DNA of 64,000 nt, from assembly GCA_026120185.1 (NCBI GenBank), contig JANUWF010001631.1, forward strand, positions 2,356,001 through 2,420,000, read 5' to 3'. The DNA is from Voacanga thouarsii. Lineage: Eukaryota; Streptophyta; Magnoliopsida; Gentianales; Apocynaceae. Below are positions 1 to 12,189 of this stretch, piece by piece (position 1 is the first letter of the stretch; each line of letters opens with the position of its first letter). The notes below the pieces were generated by a model. It saw only the letters and a program-made list of their open reading frames with translations. It searched no databases and had not been told where the DNA came from. The position numbers and the translations under genes were made by a program.

Positions 1-776
1 TTTATCTCAACCAATTTACCAAAAAGATGTATTAAAATCAATCGTCACACAAATCCCTATATTTTAGGAGATGTAAGCATGAAATTAGCCAATGAATCTA
101 TATTATAGCAATCATTAATCAATCTTTGATTACTTAGTCTTTACCCTTAACCTATTTTTCAAGCAAGTTAAGAATGACTAGTATTAAATTAATTAGTTGG
201 CCATTCTTTCCTAACATCGTTTTGTAAGTTAAATAGAAGAGAACTAATCAATCCAACAAGATATTATACTCAAGTAATCAAATACTAAGATTAGTAATAA
301 ATTGATCAAAGGACTAAAATCAATACAAAATCATGAATTCAAAAGAATATCATCTAAAGAAAATTAAAACATTAGTCTCAAATTGTCAAAAAATTACAAA
401 GAAGAGAAAAAGAAACCACCCATAGATAAGTAAGCCTTCTTCTTCTTCCTTGAAACCTTCTCGAGCAACCTCTTCTTCTTCTCCAAGAATTCTTCTTGAT
501 CCTCCTAAATCTTGGTGTTTCTCTAGTCATTTTCTAAAGATATTACATTAAAGAATTGAAAACTAGAAAAATTATCTTGTACAATGTTATTCACTTGTAT
601 TTATAGGAGTTCTAATTACTAGAAAGTGCCTACAAGAGTCCATTTCCACAGTTGAAAGTGTTTCCAAAAGAATCAACTCGAAATCTCCAAAATCCGCTTG
701 AACAAGAAAATTCGTTGACTCTGATCAGAATGGACCTGGCACTGGGTCTATTCAACCCACCTAGCACTGAGTCTAA
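1..776 (-). mobile_element. LARD B 3' LTR, distal part (split by Tekay A)
   Basis: This minus-strand piece matches about 23870-24704 of the complete LARD B 5' LTR. It shows the same GAAGAAG-rich transcribed stretch (420-520, complement), the same TATA-type box (about 597-604, complement) and the same palindromic U3 modules (730-776). It stops at 776 and resumes at 20535; both sides carry the 5-bp duplication tctaa (772-776 and 20535-20539), so the element between them is an insertion into this LTR. The LTR continues off the left edge of the window. The assignment is by direct comparison of copies within the window. Confidence 0.9.
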
Positions 777-2039
777 TATAACACCCCTACTAAAGATAAT
801 AGCAAAAGCATATCAATAGCGGGTGTCACCCTATCCAGTTTCCCAGACAAGGGGTCTTTATAACGAAAACAACAGAGTATACAAGGTCCAAATCCATACA
901 ACCCATACTAATGGTCACCTACACATATATAACAGAAAATCTCAAACGTGAAAATTTCCTCTTCACATCAATAATAAGGCACATTATCAAAAGGGAACGT
1001 CCAGACCTAAACTACTGTTATTGTGGTATCGTCCTTCTAGCCATAGGTCTGCTCAATTCTAGATCCAACAAAAAAGTAAAATAAAAGACACGTGTGAGTC
1101 CCGTGTGTACTAGTGCTTTAGTAAAGAGACAGAGTACATAAAACTCTCATGAAGAAAAGCATTTCATTTGTTCACTGAAAATAATTCCAAAACTCTCTAA
1201 AGAAGAGTTTAATCAGAACTCAATTATTTTTGGAAAACTATACTTCAATTTCAAATTATTGCCCCAATTTCCAAATCGCAAACACTTCTCCAACAGAAAA
1301 TTGGCATGTATGTAAGTCCCACAGTTCTTGCCTTCAGCGCCACATATCATTGTACTGAGACCGTAGCCTATAGTACTCAATCCGTGTGTCACTGGAAAAT
1401 AAGTACACCACATCGTACTATAATCAACAAGCGCACGCAACACACTAAATCTTTTACTTACTACCGTAAGTAAGGGGTCCCAATCCTAACGTCAATTACC
1501 ATCAAGGTAGTAAGAGGCTGAACATTACCAGGTGTCCAACCCAACCCGTGAACAACACAAATCATAAAGTGCACACGCGGCACAACAATTGCCAGGCACT
1601 AAACGACTAGCCAGAATGACTCATCTCAATATTCTGTCGCCCTGTTTGGAGTAAGATAGTCCCCAAAACTGATCGGGTTACTTAGGATCATCCATCTCTA
1701 ACTTGAGTTCATACAAAGATTAAAGTCCTTGCTGAGTACTCAATGATACCAATACCAACCCCTTCTGACTCATCAGGCCAGGAGTTATCTGATCCTGCAG
1801 GATTTTCAAAACAAATATTTTTTGGGCAAAATAATATTTTCTAGAATTTGATCCCCACTAACTCACAAGTCAAACTATAATTCCCATAGGCTCCACAGGC
1901 CAGTCAATTCATTCCATAGGCACACCAGGCCAATAAAATAATTTTCGGGATCAAAATGTCATTTTTCAAAAGTTAATCTCATTACGAGAGATCATTTTCC
2001 AAAACGATGTTAAAATAGGATAAACAATTCTTTTCACAC

Positions 2040-2360
2040 ATCAAAATAGGTTTCCAAGAGTATCTAGGTCATTTTGCCCGTACTAGATCACAAAAGTCAT
2101 TCCCAAGGACATTTAGGTCATTTTACCCATGCTTGATTCCAAAGACTTTCTGAGGGTATTCGGGTCATTTTACCCTTACCGATTTGAAAAGTATTCACAG
2201 GAGTTTCAATAAGGATATTTCGTAGTACTCAATTCGAAAAGGAACTCATTTCAAGAAATCCAGAATTCTAGTCCCAAAAAAGGATTAAATTCAAAGTTTC
2301 CAAATACATTTCCATAAAATGTTCCAATAAGGGCATTCCAGTCAATTTATGAATATCTTA
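2040..2360 (-). repeat. Degenerate GGTCATTTTACCC repeat array in the Tekay LTR
   Basis: This stretch holds several imperfect units of roughly 45-60 bp, each carrying a version of GGTCATTTTACCC followed by a GATTCCAAAAG-like segment. The same array occurs at the equivalent place in the other Tekay LTRs: about 17690-18200, 28970-29210 (complement) and 41190-41600 (complement). It is therefore an inherited LTR feature and not a local expansion. Confidence 0.7.
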
Positions 2361-2903
2361 TTCCAAGAATTACCATTTTCTGAAAATCCTAAGTATTTAG
2401 TCCAAAAAAAGACTAAATTCACAAAATTCATACTTTAAGTGTCCATTAAGGTTTTCAAGCCAATTATTAAGTTCATTCGAGACCAAAATGATGCAAAACA
2501 ATTCTTACTCAGATAAACCTTAAATATATTCAGGATTTTCCAAACGGTATAAAACATATCATTCAATAGAAAAGTGAAGCACATTAGCTTTCAAAAGGTT
2601 TTAAAAATCAAAGAGACTCACCTCGTGTCCTAACTAAACTTTTCCATTTACGGTCGTTCGACCACCATTTCTATCGTTTCCAACATTCTATCGGCCGTTT
2701 ACCAATAAAATTACACTAAACATCATTTTTGGGTCAAATCATGTTTGGCCGAAAAATAGCCATAGACGCCCCATCATGTTGAAACAAATTCCCATAGACG
2801 TCCAACCGACGTTTAGCCGACGACCAACCGACATTTAGCCAACGATTAGCCGTTGGGTCCGACGGTGAAGGAAAATGTTCAACTTTCGTTCACGCCATTT
2901 TTT

Positions 2904-5800
2904 CGTCGTTTGTTCGATTCTTTCATTTTCCTTTTTCCACATCCTTTATTCCTTCATATAAAAGGGATTCACTGCATATTTCTCATTTATTTCATCCAAA
3001 ATCACACATAAAAAACCTTAGAGGGGGTGAATAAGGTTTTTAGCAAACTAAAATTTTTAAGAAATCTATTTTACAGAATATAAATGTTCTTCGAGTTTCT
3101 TTGACCAACTACACTGCAATAGAGAGAGCTATGCAAGAAAACTTTGAGAAATATCCAGATTCAGACTGAGATAAGAAGCATGATGCAATTAATGCTATAT
3201 TGAAAATGGGTTGGTGAACACCTTTAATGACTTCTTTAAGGCACTAAGAGATTCCGAGCAGGGACAGTTTGCAAGATTGTTCGAAAATAAATGCTAAGAG
3301 TAAATGCAGAGAAATGAGACACTGAATGTACAGTGGTTCGATCTACCAAGATCTATATCCGCTACCTTAAACTTTCACCTAAGGATTTTCAACAAGTTTT
3401 TATTTACCCAACTTAATGGAATCAATCTGTACAATATACAAGAGAGGATCACAATACTTAGTTTTCCAAAACCTCTCAATCAACCGACAAATAAAGACTC
3501 ACCCCAGATGAGTTTTTCACCACAACCTTGGTACACAAGAGAGATTGGAGATAAATGGAACTACAATAGCTCACTTCTTTGAGCAGATGTGCACCAAGAA
3601 CAAGCACAAACACTTTTACATTTAAAACACAATTTGATTTCACTTTGAAGCACTTTGATAAAGGAAATATTTATTTTCTATAGAGCAAGAGTGTTTCTTA
3701 GAAAGATAGGACAAAAATCTACTTTCAAATTAAGTTTAGAAGCCTTATATAGAGACATAAAGTAAAGTACCAACGACTATAAAATGGCTATTTTTCATTG
3801 TCAGATTTACCAACATTTTGGACTCATGTTTCAGATGATGGTGCATCCAAAAGGTAAGTCCAAAATGGCAGTTTTTCAAGCAGAAATGATTTGATACTAT
3901 TCATAACTTTTTGGACATTGCTTCTGGGTGCAGGGTCACCCAAAAACGCTCAATCCAAAATTCTAAGGATTTTAAAACTTTGAAATCTTTTGTTTTAGTG
4001 CTTCTCAATGGAATTAAACTGAATCAAAAGGTAAAGAAGACATAGGAATTTACACAGAAAGATACATTAAAAAGGATTTATAGTCTAAGGTTCTTCCAAC
4101 AACGGATTCTTTTGATTTGCAATCTTTCATGCTTGATCTTACTTCTTGATTTTCTATTTCCAGATTATATAGCTTCAAGATTTGCTTTAGAAATCCTATT
4201 TGAATGTCTTGTAAGACCTGAGGTCAAACATGTCCTATAACAAGTAAATCATACATGAGAGTCCTCATCATTGTTTGTCATAAGTTAAAACACAGGAGAC
4301 TACCCTTAGGGCTAACAACACAGTTAATCATCCACACGTTCATCCATTTTTAAACTCACTTTTCTAGAATTTCACTGCTTGACACTTGATTTTGTTTTGC
4401 ACATAACTTTCAATCCATAACTCTGATTTGGCCCCATGATGTACCAAAATGACTATATGACTCTTAGCTTTAATTATGTATAGGCCTTTTCAGAGTCCTA
4501 GTTCCTATTACATGCTATAGGGCAAAGACAGCCCTAGTAGTTTTGCATCAATTCTACTATTCTTGCTTTCCTTTGTTTTCTTGTAGCCTATAACATCTTG
4601 GGAACATTAATTCACTCAATTTTCCTTCAAATAATCTTTAATTCTATGATTTTTAGATTCCATTAGCTCACAAAAGTCGTACTTATTCAACACAAATTGA
4701 CTTCTTCTAATCAAAAGTTAGTATAATTCATTTTTTTCCGACCAAGTAACTTCCGTTTTCATTCTACTTTGATCATCATCTCATCAACCAAAAGTAATCC
4801 TTCAAACTACCATGAATATTTAGTTCTTCTTCACACAAAACATCATTTATAAAGCTTCTAGGCTGTCGGCATATATGGACACATAGAAAGTTCATACAGA
4901 AAGTTTGTAAACCCTAACTTTTGATCCAAAATTAAGACATGAAAATCATATTTTCATGTTAAAATTGATATCATAATGATCACCATTCACCCAACAATAA
5001 CTTTAACTCAAGTAAGGTAGGGTTTTACCTTGTATTTATAGTTCTTTGGTGTGATTTGCTCCAAGAACCTCTCAAGAACACACACTAGCTACCTTTTTCT
5101 TTCTTTTTGCTATTTTCTCTTGGTTTCTTTTCCTTCATGTCTCTCCCATTGAGGCTGCCAAAATTCTAGGCTGTATAATAACCTTCCCACCGCCTTTCTT
5201 ATTAGAAATTTAGCCAAGAAAACTTTAAATTAATTAATTGTATGGTGGCTAATGTATAGGTGTGTTCCAATTGAAAAATTACACACCATTTCCTTAATTT
5301 TCCTCCACAAATTGTCTTCTTCTTTTCTCTATTGAGGTTGCTGACTTCTTGGCTAATTTTCAGCCATTCAACCACCTTTTCATGGTCCAAGTATTGGCCA
5401 ATCAACTTTTCTGGCTATTTTACAGCCCTTCCCTATTTATTTTGTAATTCTTTAATTTCATGTGTTTTGCATGAATTATTCATGAAACCTCTCTTAAATT
5501 GACATATATTCATGGGCTACCAATCATAAAATGCCACACGCACCATTTTTAACTGCGATATTCTATTTTCTTCAGAAATGACCAAAATCGGGTCCGAAAT
5601 GAAAAATATTTTATTTCACCATTCAACTCTAAAAACTCCACTAAATTCATTGGTAATACTTAAATTCTTCAATTCCTTTTCAGTTTGATCAAATTCAAGG
5701 TCAAAGTCACGAGCGCGATCAAAATAACAAAAATGCCCCTGATAACCCGAATAACATAATTCACACCAAAATGTGCATTTTATCACATTGATCAATTTCT
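2904..5800 (-). repeat. Tandem copy 1 of a ~1.6-kb LTR segment (Tekay A 3' LTR)
   Basis: The segment starts near CGTCGTTTGTTCG and ends at GATCAATTTCT. It is repeated directly at 5801-11630 and is single-copy in the 5' LTR (18722-20308). Without the nested solo LTR it is about 1583 bp. The junction at 5796-5806 joins the end of one unit to the start of the next through a shared TCTC, as expected for a microhomology-mediated tandem duplication. Confidence 0.85.
3009..4317 (-). mobile_element. Solo LTR, Ty1/copia type (about 1.3 kb)
   Basis: This 1309-bp insertion interrupts a Tekay LTR segment that is continuous at 5890-5910 and 18825-18840. It is flanked by a perfect 5-bp duplication, acaca (3004-3008 and 4318-4322). 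Read on the minus strand it starts TGTTAGCCC and ends with an ATTCACCCCCTCTAAGG motif followed by GGTTTTTTA (terminal CA mutated to TA). From memory, this CCCCCTCTA-type terminus is common just before the Met-tRNA PBS in SIRE-like copia elements, so the lineage is a weak inference. No internal region or second LTR is present, so it is a solo LTR left by LTR-LTR recombination. Confidence 0.85.
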
Positions 5801-6929
5801 CATCGTTTGTTCGATTGTTTTGTTTTCCTTTTTCCACATCCTTTCTCCCTTCATATACAAGGGATTCACTTCATATTTCTCATTTATTTCATCCAAAATC
5901 ACACAATTAATCATCCTCAAATTCATCCATTTTTTAACTCATTTTTCTGGAATTTCACTGCTTGACACATGATTTTGTTTTGCACATAACTTTCAATCCA
6001 CAACTCCGATTTAGCTCCATGATATACCAAAATGACCATAAAACTCTTAAATTTAATTCTGTATAGGCCTTTTTCAGAGTCCTATTTCCCGTGATATGCT
6101 ACAGGGAAAAAACAGCCCCAGTAGTTTTGCTTCAATTCTACTATTCATGCTTTCCTTTGTTTTCCTTTAGCCTTTAACATCTTGGGGATATTAATTCACT
6201 CAATTTTCCTTCAAATAATCTTTAATTATATGATTTCTAGATTCCATTACCTCACAAGAGTCATACTTATTGAACATAAATTCACTTCTTCTAATCAAAA
6301 GTTAGTATAATTTATTTTTTTTCCAACCAAGTAACTTCCATTTTCATTCTACTTTGATCATCATCTCATCAACCAAAAACAATCCTTCAAACTGCCATGA
6401 ATATTCAGTTCTTCTTCACACAAAACATCATCCATAAAGCTTCTAGGCAGCCGGCATATATGGACACATAGAAAGTTCATACACCAAGTTTATAAACCCT
6501 AACTTTTGATCCAAAATCAAGACATAAGAATCATGTTTTCATGTTAAAATTGATATGATAATGATCACCATTCACCCAACAACAACTTTAATTCAAGTGA
6601 GGTAGGGTTTTACCTTGTATTTAGGGTGTGATTTGCTCTAAGAACCTCTCAAAAACTCACACAAAACATCATCTATTGGGTTTTACCTAGCTACCTTTTT
6701 CTTTCTTTTTGCTATTTTATCTTGGTTTCTTTTCCTTTATTTCTCTCCCCTTGAGGCTGCCGAAATTCTGGACCGCCATTCTCATCAAAAATTTAGCCAA
6801 AAAAATTTTAAATGAATTAATTGTATGGTGGATAATGTATAGGAGTGTTCTAACTAAAAAATTACATACCATTTCCTTAATTTTCCTCCACAAAATGTCT
6901 TCTTCTTTTCTCTTTTAAGGCTACCAACT

Positions 6930-9188
6930 TGTAACACCCCACTACCTAGGCCCAACAGGGCCGGGGATATTGCCCCATTCAAAGGACAAGGGGTTTTTAT
7001 AAATAGGTCACACAAACAAAAATAAAATAATACTTTAAAATTAAAACTTATTACAATCCAAGAATTCAAGACAAATCCACAAATACATTGAATACTCTCG
7101 CCTCTCAAAGCAATACATAAAGAAAATAACACAAGGCCTTCACAGCAAGCAATAAACTATATACTTATCTCCACAGTAGGACCGACCTGAAAACATGGCA
7201 AAAGGGTGATAAGATAAAAAAATCTCAGTAAGTTCATGTGTACTTTGCATGTTCAGTGAAAGCAGTTCATGTATGCAAGGTGTAAGAACTTCATAAGAAA
7301 AAGTACTGGCAAGCAATAAACAATGTTAAAAATTAAGAGTGGCGTTTTGGCTTTTCCAACCATACATGTACAAAAAAATCAACCACTCAAAAGGGCGGCC
7401 ATGGGTTACCACATGTTAGGCCCCATAACCATACAATGGTTAGAATGCCATACTTTGTGCAGACTGACAAAAAGTAGGTGATCGGCCTACCGGGCAAGAT
7501 ACTCCTCATTCTTTACACCCAAACAAAAACAGTTGTCCACTTCGGCAATACACAGTCCACATGGCTGAAACTTGTTAGCTCGAACCAGCATGACTAAGTA
7601 GTATTGTCGCTTTTCCAAGTTGAGTTCATCTTTTGGAGGTAGCCTCCTGCCAGAAGACTCACTCTTGCTCTTCAAAACTAGTACTACTAGCCTACCCTTA
7701 CTGAATACTCAACGTAGTTTATCCCACTTGGGAGAAAACTGATAAAATATAGCTTTACTTGAAAATGGCAATTAAAGGTTTCTAAAGTCCGTGTCAAAAT
7801 TGGTTTTAGAAACAGTTTGGTGTTTGAGTACAATTGCTTGTTGATTTTCAAATAATTGGTTTGACTGAAACAAGTAAGGAAACAGTCCTTAATTACATTT
7901 ACCAAATCAGTGTTCACATACTTCGTGTTTAGCTTGCCATAGTAACCTTTTACAGTGAACAAGTTTTATGCAGGAGCTTACCTGATCCTTTGCTCGAGAT
8001 AAATCAAAGATCTCCAAAAGCTGACCTAACCCCGCCTAGGGTAAACACAAGCCATAATTAAACTCAAGCCAAAATTTACTTTCACAAATAATCCTAGCTC
8101 AACTTACTACAATCATGACCCTAGTGTTCCAAACTTTAAGGCTAGATAATCAAAAAGGATTTTATAAAATAAATCTAGCTTGATAATAAAATAACTAGGG
8201 TTTGTTTGATGAAGGGTCCTAGGTCCTAGATGATATTATTTAAAATAATAATCTATTAATAATTAATGGTTAGAAAATAATTGGTAAATAAAATTATTAA
8301 TTAGTAAATTTTAATATGTTTTGATTAAAGGATAATAAATAAATTTTATTAGTATTTATGAACATATGACTTACAAGATTAATATTTTACCTATTATGAT
8401 TATTTATATAAAAGGCTTTATTTAATATTATTATTATATATATATAATATTTTTATACTTTAATTTTAACAAAAGATATCATTTATTTGGTTAAAATATC
8501 ATTATTTCATATAACAATCCAAATCCACATTTTCCTAGGGTTTTCGAAATCTCCAGAAGAAAATATAGCATTAACTTTTATTAATGAAATAAAATTGGCT
8601 AACTTAAATAGATTAGGAACTTCAAGGTCATGATCATAGTTCCTTTTGCAAACCATGAACATACACTGTACACCAATCAACAAACCATCCAAATCATGAA
8701 TAAAAGCATAGATCCATAGCTACCAACCCATGATCCAAACTCCACTAAACATAATCATTTTCATGGCTTCTACAAGAATACAAGAACATAAAACCCTATT
8801 CACCAAAGGTGATATGATATCTATCATGCTTAATTATTCATACTACTCACGACATGAAGGCATGCAACAAACCCTAAAACATCATAAAATTCAACCAAGA
8901 CAAATCATCCTCATGCATCAATCCCAACTCCATCATATAAACACATTCATCCGCATACTTCAATCTCAACTCCATCATATAAACACATGCTCAATCTCCA
9001 AACATAATCCATCCTTTTCCAACAACATCCAAAAGACATAAATCTAGAATTTAAAGAGAAGATTGAAGGGGTTTACTTGAATGATGACTACCTTGAAGAC
9101 GTTTCAAGAGAATCCTCACGCTTGGAAGGCTTGATCCGTCCAAGAAGGAAGAAGAAAAATGGCCATGGTTGGAGTAACCATTTCGGCC

Positions 9189-9219
<31 letters not shown>

Positions 9220-11127
9220 AGAGAAACGAGAGAGTTTATTAGTTTATTTCATTAAAGGTTGAAGAGGAAATGAGACGGAGATAATCGATCATGTTTACCT
9301 TGAGAGTGTTCTTGAGCCTTCAAGAAAAATCTAGTTTTTTATCTAAAAGTGGAACCTTGATTTCAGCGTTTGATGTTATAAATTGCAGAAATGGATTCAA
9401 GAGAGTGAGTTGATGTGATCTGGAGTTTTTGAAGAAGATTGAAGGGGTTTAGAGTGGTCTTAAGCTTGGAGAATGGTGGTATGTGTTCCTGGTGTTCTTA
9501 GTGGTTTGGAGAGAATGGAGGAAAGCTGGCTGAAATTTTGCTTGGAAAGGGTGGCCGAATGGATTGGAGAATTCTGGTGATTGAATTTTCAGATTTGGAA
9601 GAAAAAGGAAAGCTAGTTGTTTGAAATTCAAAAGGAGTAATTTAGGGAGTGAATTATAGTAGCAAATATGGTAAGAATATCTTGGTTGAAGGAGGTCTTT
9701 TGAGCTTCAATGGCCGACTGGTTTGGCTAGAATTTTTCTGAGATGAATGATGTTTGAATGAGCTTTAGGGTGGCCAAATTATAGAGTGCAATGGTGAGGG
9801 AATTTTCTGGATGGTTGAGGCTTAATCCATGGAAGTTTGATGAAATAATTTGCTGAAATTTTGGACTCCAATTGAAGGCTTGATTGTAGTGATTGATGGA
9901 GTGATTCAAGGGGTAGCCATGGAGCTCTTTTCGTGCAGAATAATGGTGGAGATGATGAAGTTCAGTCCATGGCTGACTAAGATTGGTTTTACAGAAAAAT
10001 GGTGTGAGTTTCGGACAAGGGTGAGGAGGAAACAAAGCTGGAATTTCTGGCTGCTTGCTCGAAGGTTTTGCTGGAAATTTCGTGCAGTTTTTTCTGCCAT
10101 GCTCCATCCAATTTGCAGCAGGTTTGAAGGGTTATTGGAGGGTACTGTAAGGCTGGTTTCTAGCCTTCTTTATGGAGGAAAGCCAGAGATGAAATACTGG
10201 TTTGAAATCTAGAAGAAACAGCTTGGTTTTTGGACTATTAAGCTGCGAATTCTGCCTAGAATTTTTCTCTGGTTTGCACAACTTTGTACAGTCCGAATTT
10301 TGGCCAAAGTTTTCAGTCTTCAAGCTGAGTAAATTGGTTATTTTTCTGGTAGTATTTGAGAGGGAAAAATGGCTGAATATTTCGACAATTGGACTGATCA
10401 AGAAGCTAGAAAAATTTTCCAGATTACTACATGAAGAAGATGAATACACATAGGTTGCAGTTTGAAGGTTCAACCATGGAGATTAATTCTTTTTGGAACC
10501 TTCCATAACTCTTCCCCATTTTCAGTTCAAATTCCATCCTCCAAGAGGCATTTTCAAAGCTTCAAAATCACAAAACCTTGCTGGAATTTTCTGTAAATAA
10601 AATGGCTTAGATAAATTAAGCAATTTATTTGATCAAGAATTAAGGTAAGCTAGAGAACAAAAAGGGTATGAATCCCTTAGGAATTTTTGCAGGGCATAAG
10701 AGTAGGATTAGGACATTCCTTTCATGTCTCCCCTAGGACAACATTCCTACTCCTCCCTAAGGCATGCGAGGGCCGAAAATAGCCTACCTATCTAAAATAA
10801 AATTTAATCATGCTAAAACTCAAATGATGAAATTTGAACTCAAGACCTCAAGAATTTATTCCAAAGCTCTAACCACAACAACTCTTGTTCTTATTTTCTT
10901 TCCCAAATATTTTTCCTATTTAATCCTCAAGCTATCTCCCTATTTCCACCTCAAGCAAAATTACTATTTTTCCCTTCCTACTCAATAAGCACAATTAAGC
11001 CTTCTAAACTATAAATCACATACCCAAAGCATATAAAATCATACAAAAATATATTTATGCATGCAAGAAAATATGATATGCATCCCGACCCCCTTACTCT
11101 AGGGTTGGTTTTAATTGGGGTTTCACA
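6930..11127 (-). mobile_element. D1: Tekay-like solo LTR, 4.2 kb
   Basis: The insertion starts TGTAACACCCC and ends GGGTTTCACA. It lies between caact (6925-6929) and taact (11128-11132), a TSD with one mismatch; the uninterrupted target is readable in the sister LTR copies. The left end matches D2 (35362) and D3 (61026). It also resembles the complemented 3' end of the Tekay LTR (GGGxTGTxxCCC, then CAAGGGGTCTTTATAA), which suggests minus orientation. No gag or pol frame occurs in its 4.2 kb, so it is a solo LTR. Reading frames of up to 126 codons between 9450 and 10470 overlap on both strands and match nothing known to me. Confidence 0.83.
9189..9216. repeat. (GA)14 microsatellite in D1
   Basis: A pure GA dinucleotide run follows CGGCC. 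The homologous position of D3 has a run as well (63388-63411), again just after CGGCC and next to CATGG-type sequence, so the microsatellite belongs to the LTR family. Confidence 0.97.
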
Positions 11128-11856
11128 TAACTTATTGGCTAATTTTCACCCATTCAATCACCTTTTCATTGTATGGGTATTGGCCAATCATAATGCATAA
11201 GACCTTATTTAAAAAGGCCCACAAGTGATGTGTTCCAACCACAAAAATTCACATAATTCCTTATTTATTTTGTAATTCTTTAATTCCATGTGTCTTGCAT
11301 GAATTCTTCATGCAACCTCTCTTAAATTGACACATGTTCATGGGCTACCAATCATAAAATGCCACACACACCATTTTTAACCGCGGTTTTCTATTTTCTT
11401 CAGAAATGACCAAAATCAGATCTGAAATGGAAAAATATTTTATTGCACCACTCAACTCTAAAAATTCCACTGAATGCGTTGATAATACTTAAATTCTTCA
11501 CTTCCTTCTCAGTTTGGTCAAATTCAAGGTCAAAATCGCGAGCGCGGTCAAAATGACAAAAATGCCCCCGATAACTCGAATAACATAATTCACACCAAAA
11601 TGTGCGTTTCATCGCACTGATCAATTTCTCTTCTTAGCGTTCCCTCAAATTCTTATTTTATTAACAACAATATCCTATCAAAGATTTAGGGTACGGGTAG
11701 AATAAATTCAATAATTACATTCAGGTCCCGACAAAATATTATTATATCAAAATATTCGTCTCATTACACTGATCGTCTTTTGTTTTGGCCATTGATATAA
11801 ATTCTCATCCTATTACAAGTAGTGGCCAATCGAAGGTAAGAGTGTAGGGTATTACA

Positions 11857-11870
11857 TTCTCTCCTCCTTA
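11857..11870 (-). other. Polypurine tract of Tekay A
   Basis: The complement reads TAAGGAGGAGAGAA, directly before the 3' LTR start at 11856. It primes plus-strand DNA synthesis. Upstream is a remnant of the sequence encoding an NFEDEIF-like tail, typical of the end of Tekay polyproteins. Confidence 0.85.
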
Positions 11871-11902
11871 CAAAAAATTTCGTCCTCGAAATTGGCTTAT
11901 AC

Positions 11903-12169
11903 CTAGAAAAATTCTAGATACCTTTCAACATCTTTGCTTCCGTTTACCCAAGTTGTGTTTTGCACTGGATAATGATTCCAAAACACTTTCACAAATAGAA
12001 TTTCCAAGATCTTAATAGGCTTTTCCTTATATTTCAAGCTTGGAGTTATCTTAATAGGCTCTTTATTCAAGATGTGTGCAGGATCAAGTACATATTTCTG
12101 AAGTTGTGCAACATGGAACACATCGGGTATACTTTGAGGTTCTTTTGGTAATTCTAATTGATAAGTCAT
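11903..12169 (-). pseudogene. Tekay A pol C-terminus: integrase tail and chromodomain
   Basis: An 88-codon open stretch encodes the end of the polyprotein. It includes VFHVAQLQKYV followed by a PxHIL segment, the usual linker before the chromodomain, and then IKILEILFVKVFWNHY...TWV, the decayed chromodomain. In chromoviruses this domain directs integration to heterochromatin. In Tekay E the same part reads ILEYTEKELRNEKFPLVQVS (33700-33890), which confirms the reading. Here the segment between ILE and VKV is shortened. The frame is closed downstream by stops and is not functional. Confidence 0.88.
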
Positions 12170-12189
12170 CTTCCCAATTCTTTTGACAA

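Larger units (their letters stand above)
5801..11630 (-). repeat. Tandem copy 2 of the ~1.6-kb LTR segment (with D1 inside)
   Basis: This is the second unit of the internal duplication in the Tekay A 3' LTR, about 1627 bp once D1 is removed. Its first part (5801 to about 6465) is almost identical to the 5' LTR at 18722-19380. Its later part is clearly more diverged from the 5' LTR than copy 1 is. It therefore carries information about recombination between LTRs. Confidence 0.85.
777..11856 (-). mobile_element. Tekay A 3' LTR (giant, with nested insertions)
   Basis: This is the 3' LTR of a minus-strand Ty3/gypsy chromovirus. It begins, read on the minus strand, at 11856 with TGTAATACCC next to the PPT, and ends at 777 with GGTGTTATA, the last CA having become TA. 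It spans 11.1 kb because it contains a copia-type solo LTR (3009-4317), solo LTR D1 (6930-11127) and an internal duplication of about 1.6 kb. Without these it is about 4 kb, matching the 5' LTR at 16381-20534. LTRs of 3-5 kb starting TGTAACACC are known in the Tekay/Del lineage, and the chromodomain-type pol C-terminus inside the element agrees. No gene is present here. Confidence 0.88.

Noticed and set aside
9449..10473. Cluster of reading frames of up to 126 codons on both strands
   Set aside because: They overlap each other on opposite strands, lie wholly inside solo LTR D1, have no recognisable motif, and the cluster is not shared as a frame with D2 or D3.
6930..11127. D1 as a full-length element
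   Set aside because: The 4.2 kb hold no PBS, PPT or pol motif, and the ends match those of the 3.3-kb D2. A solo LTR of variable length fits.
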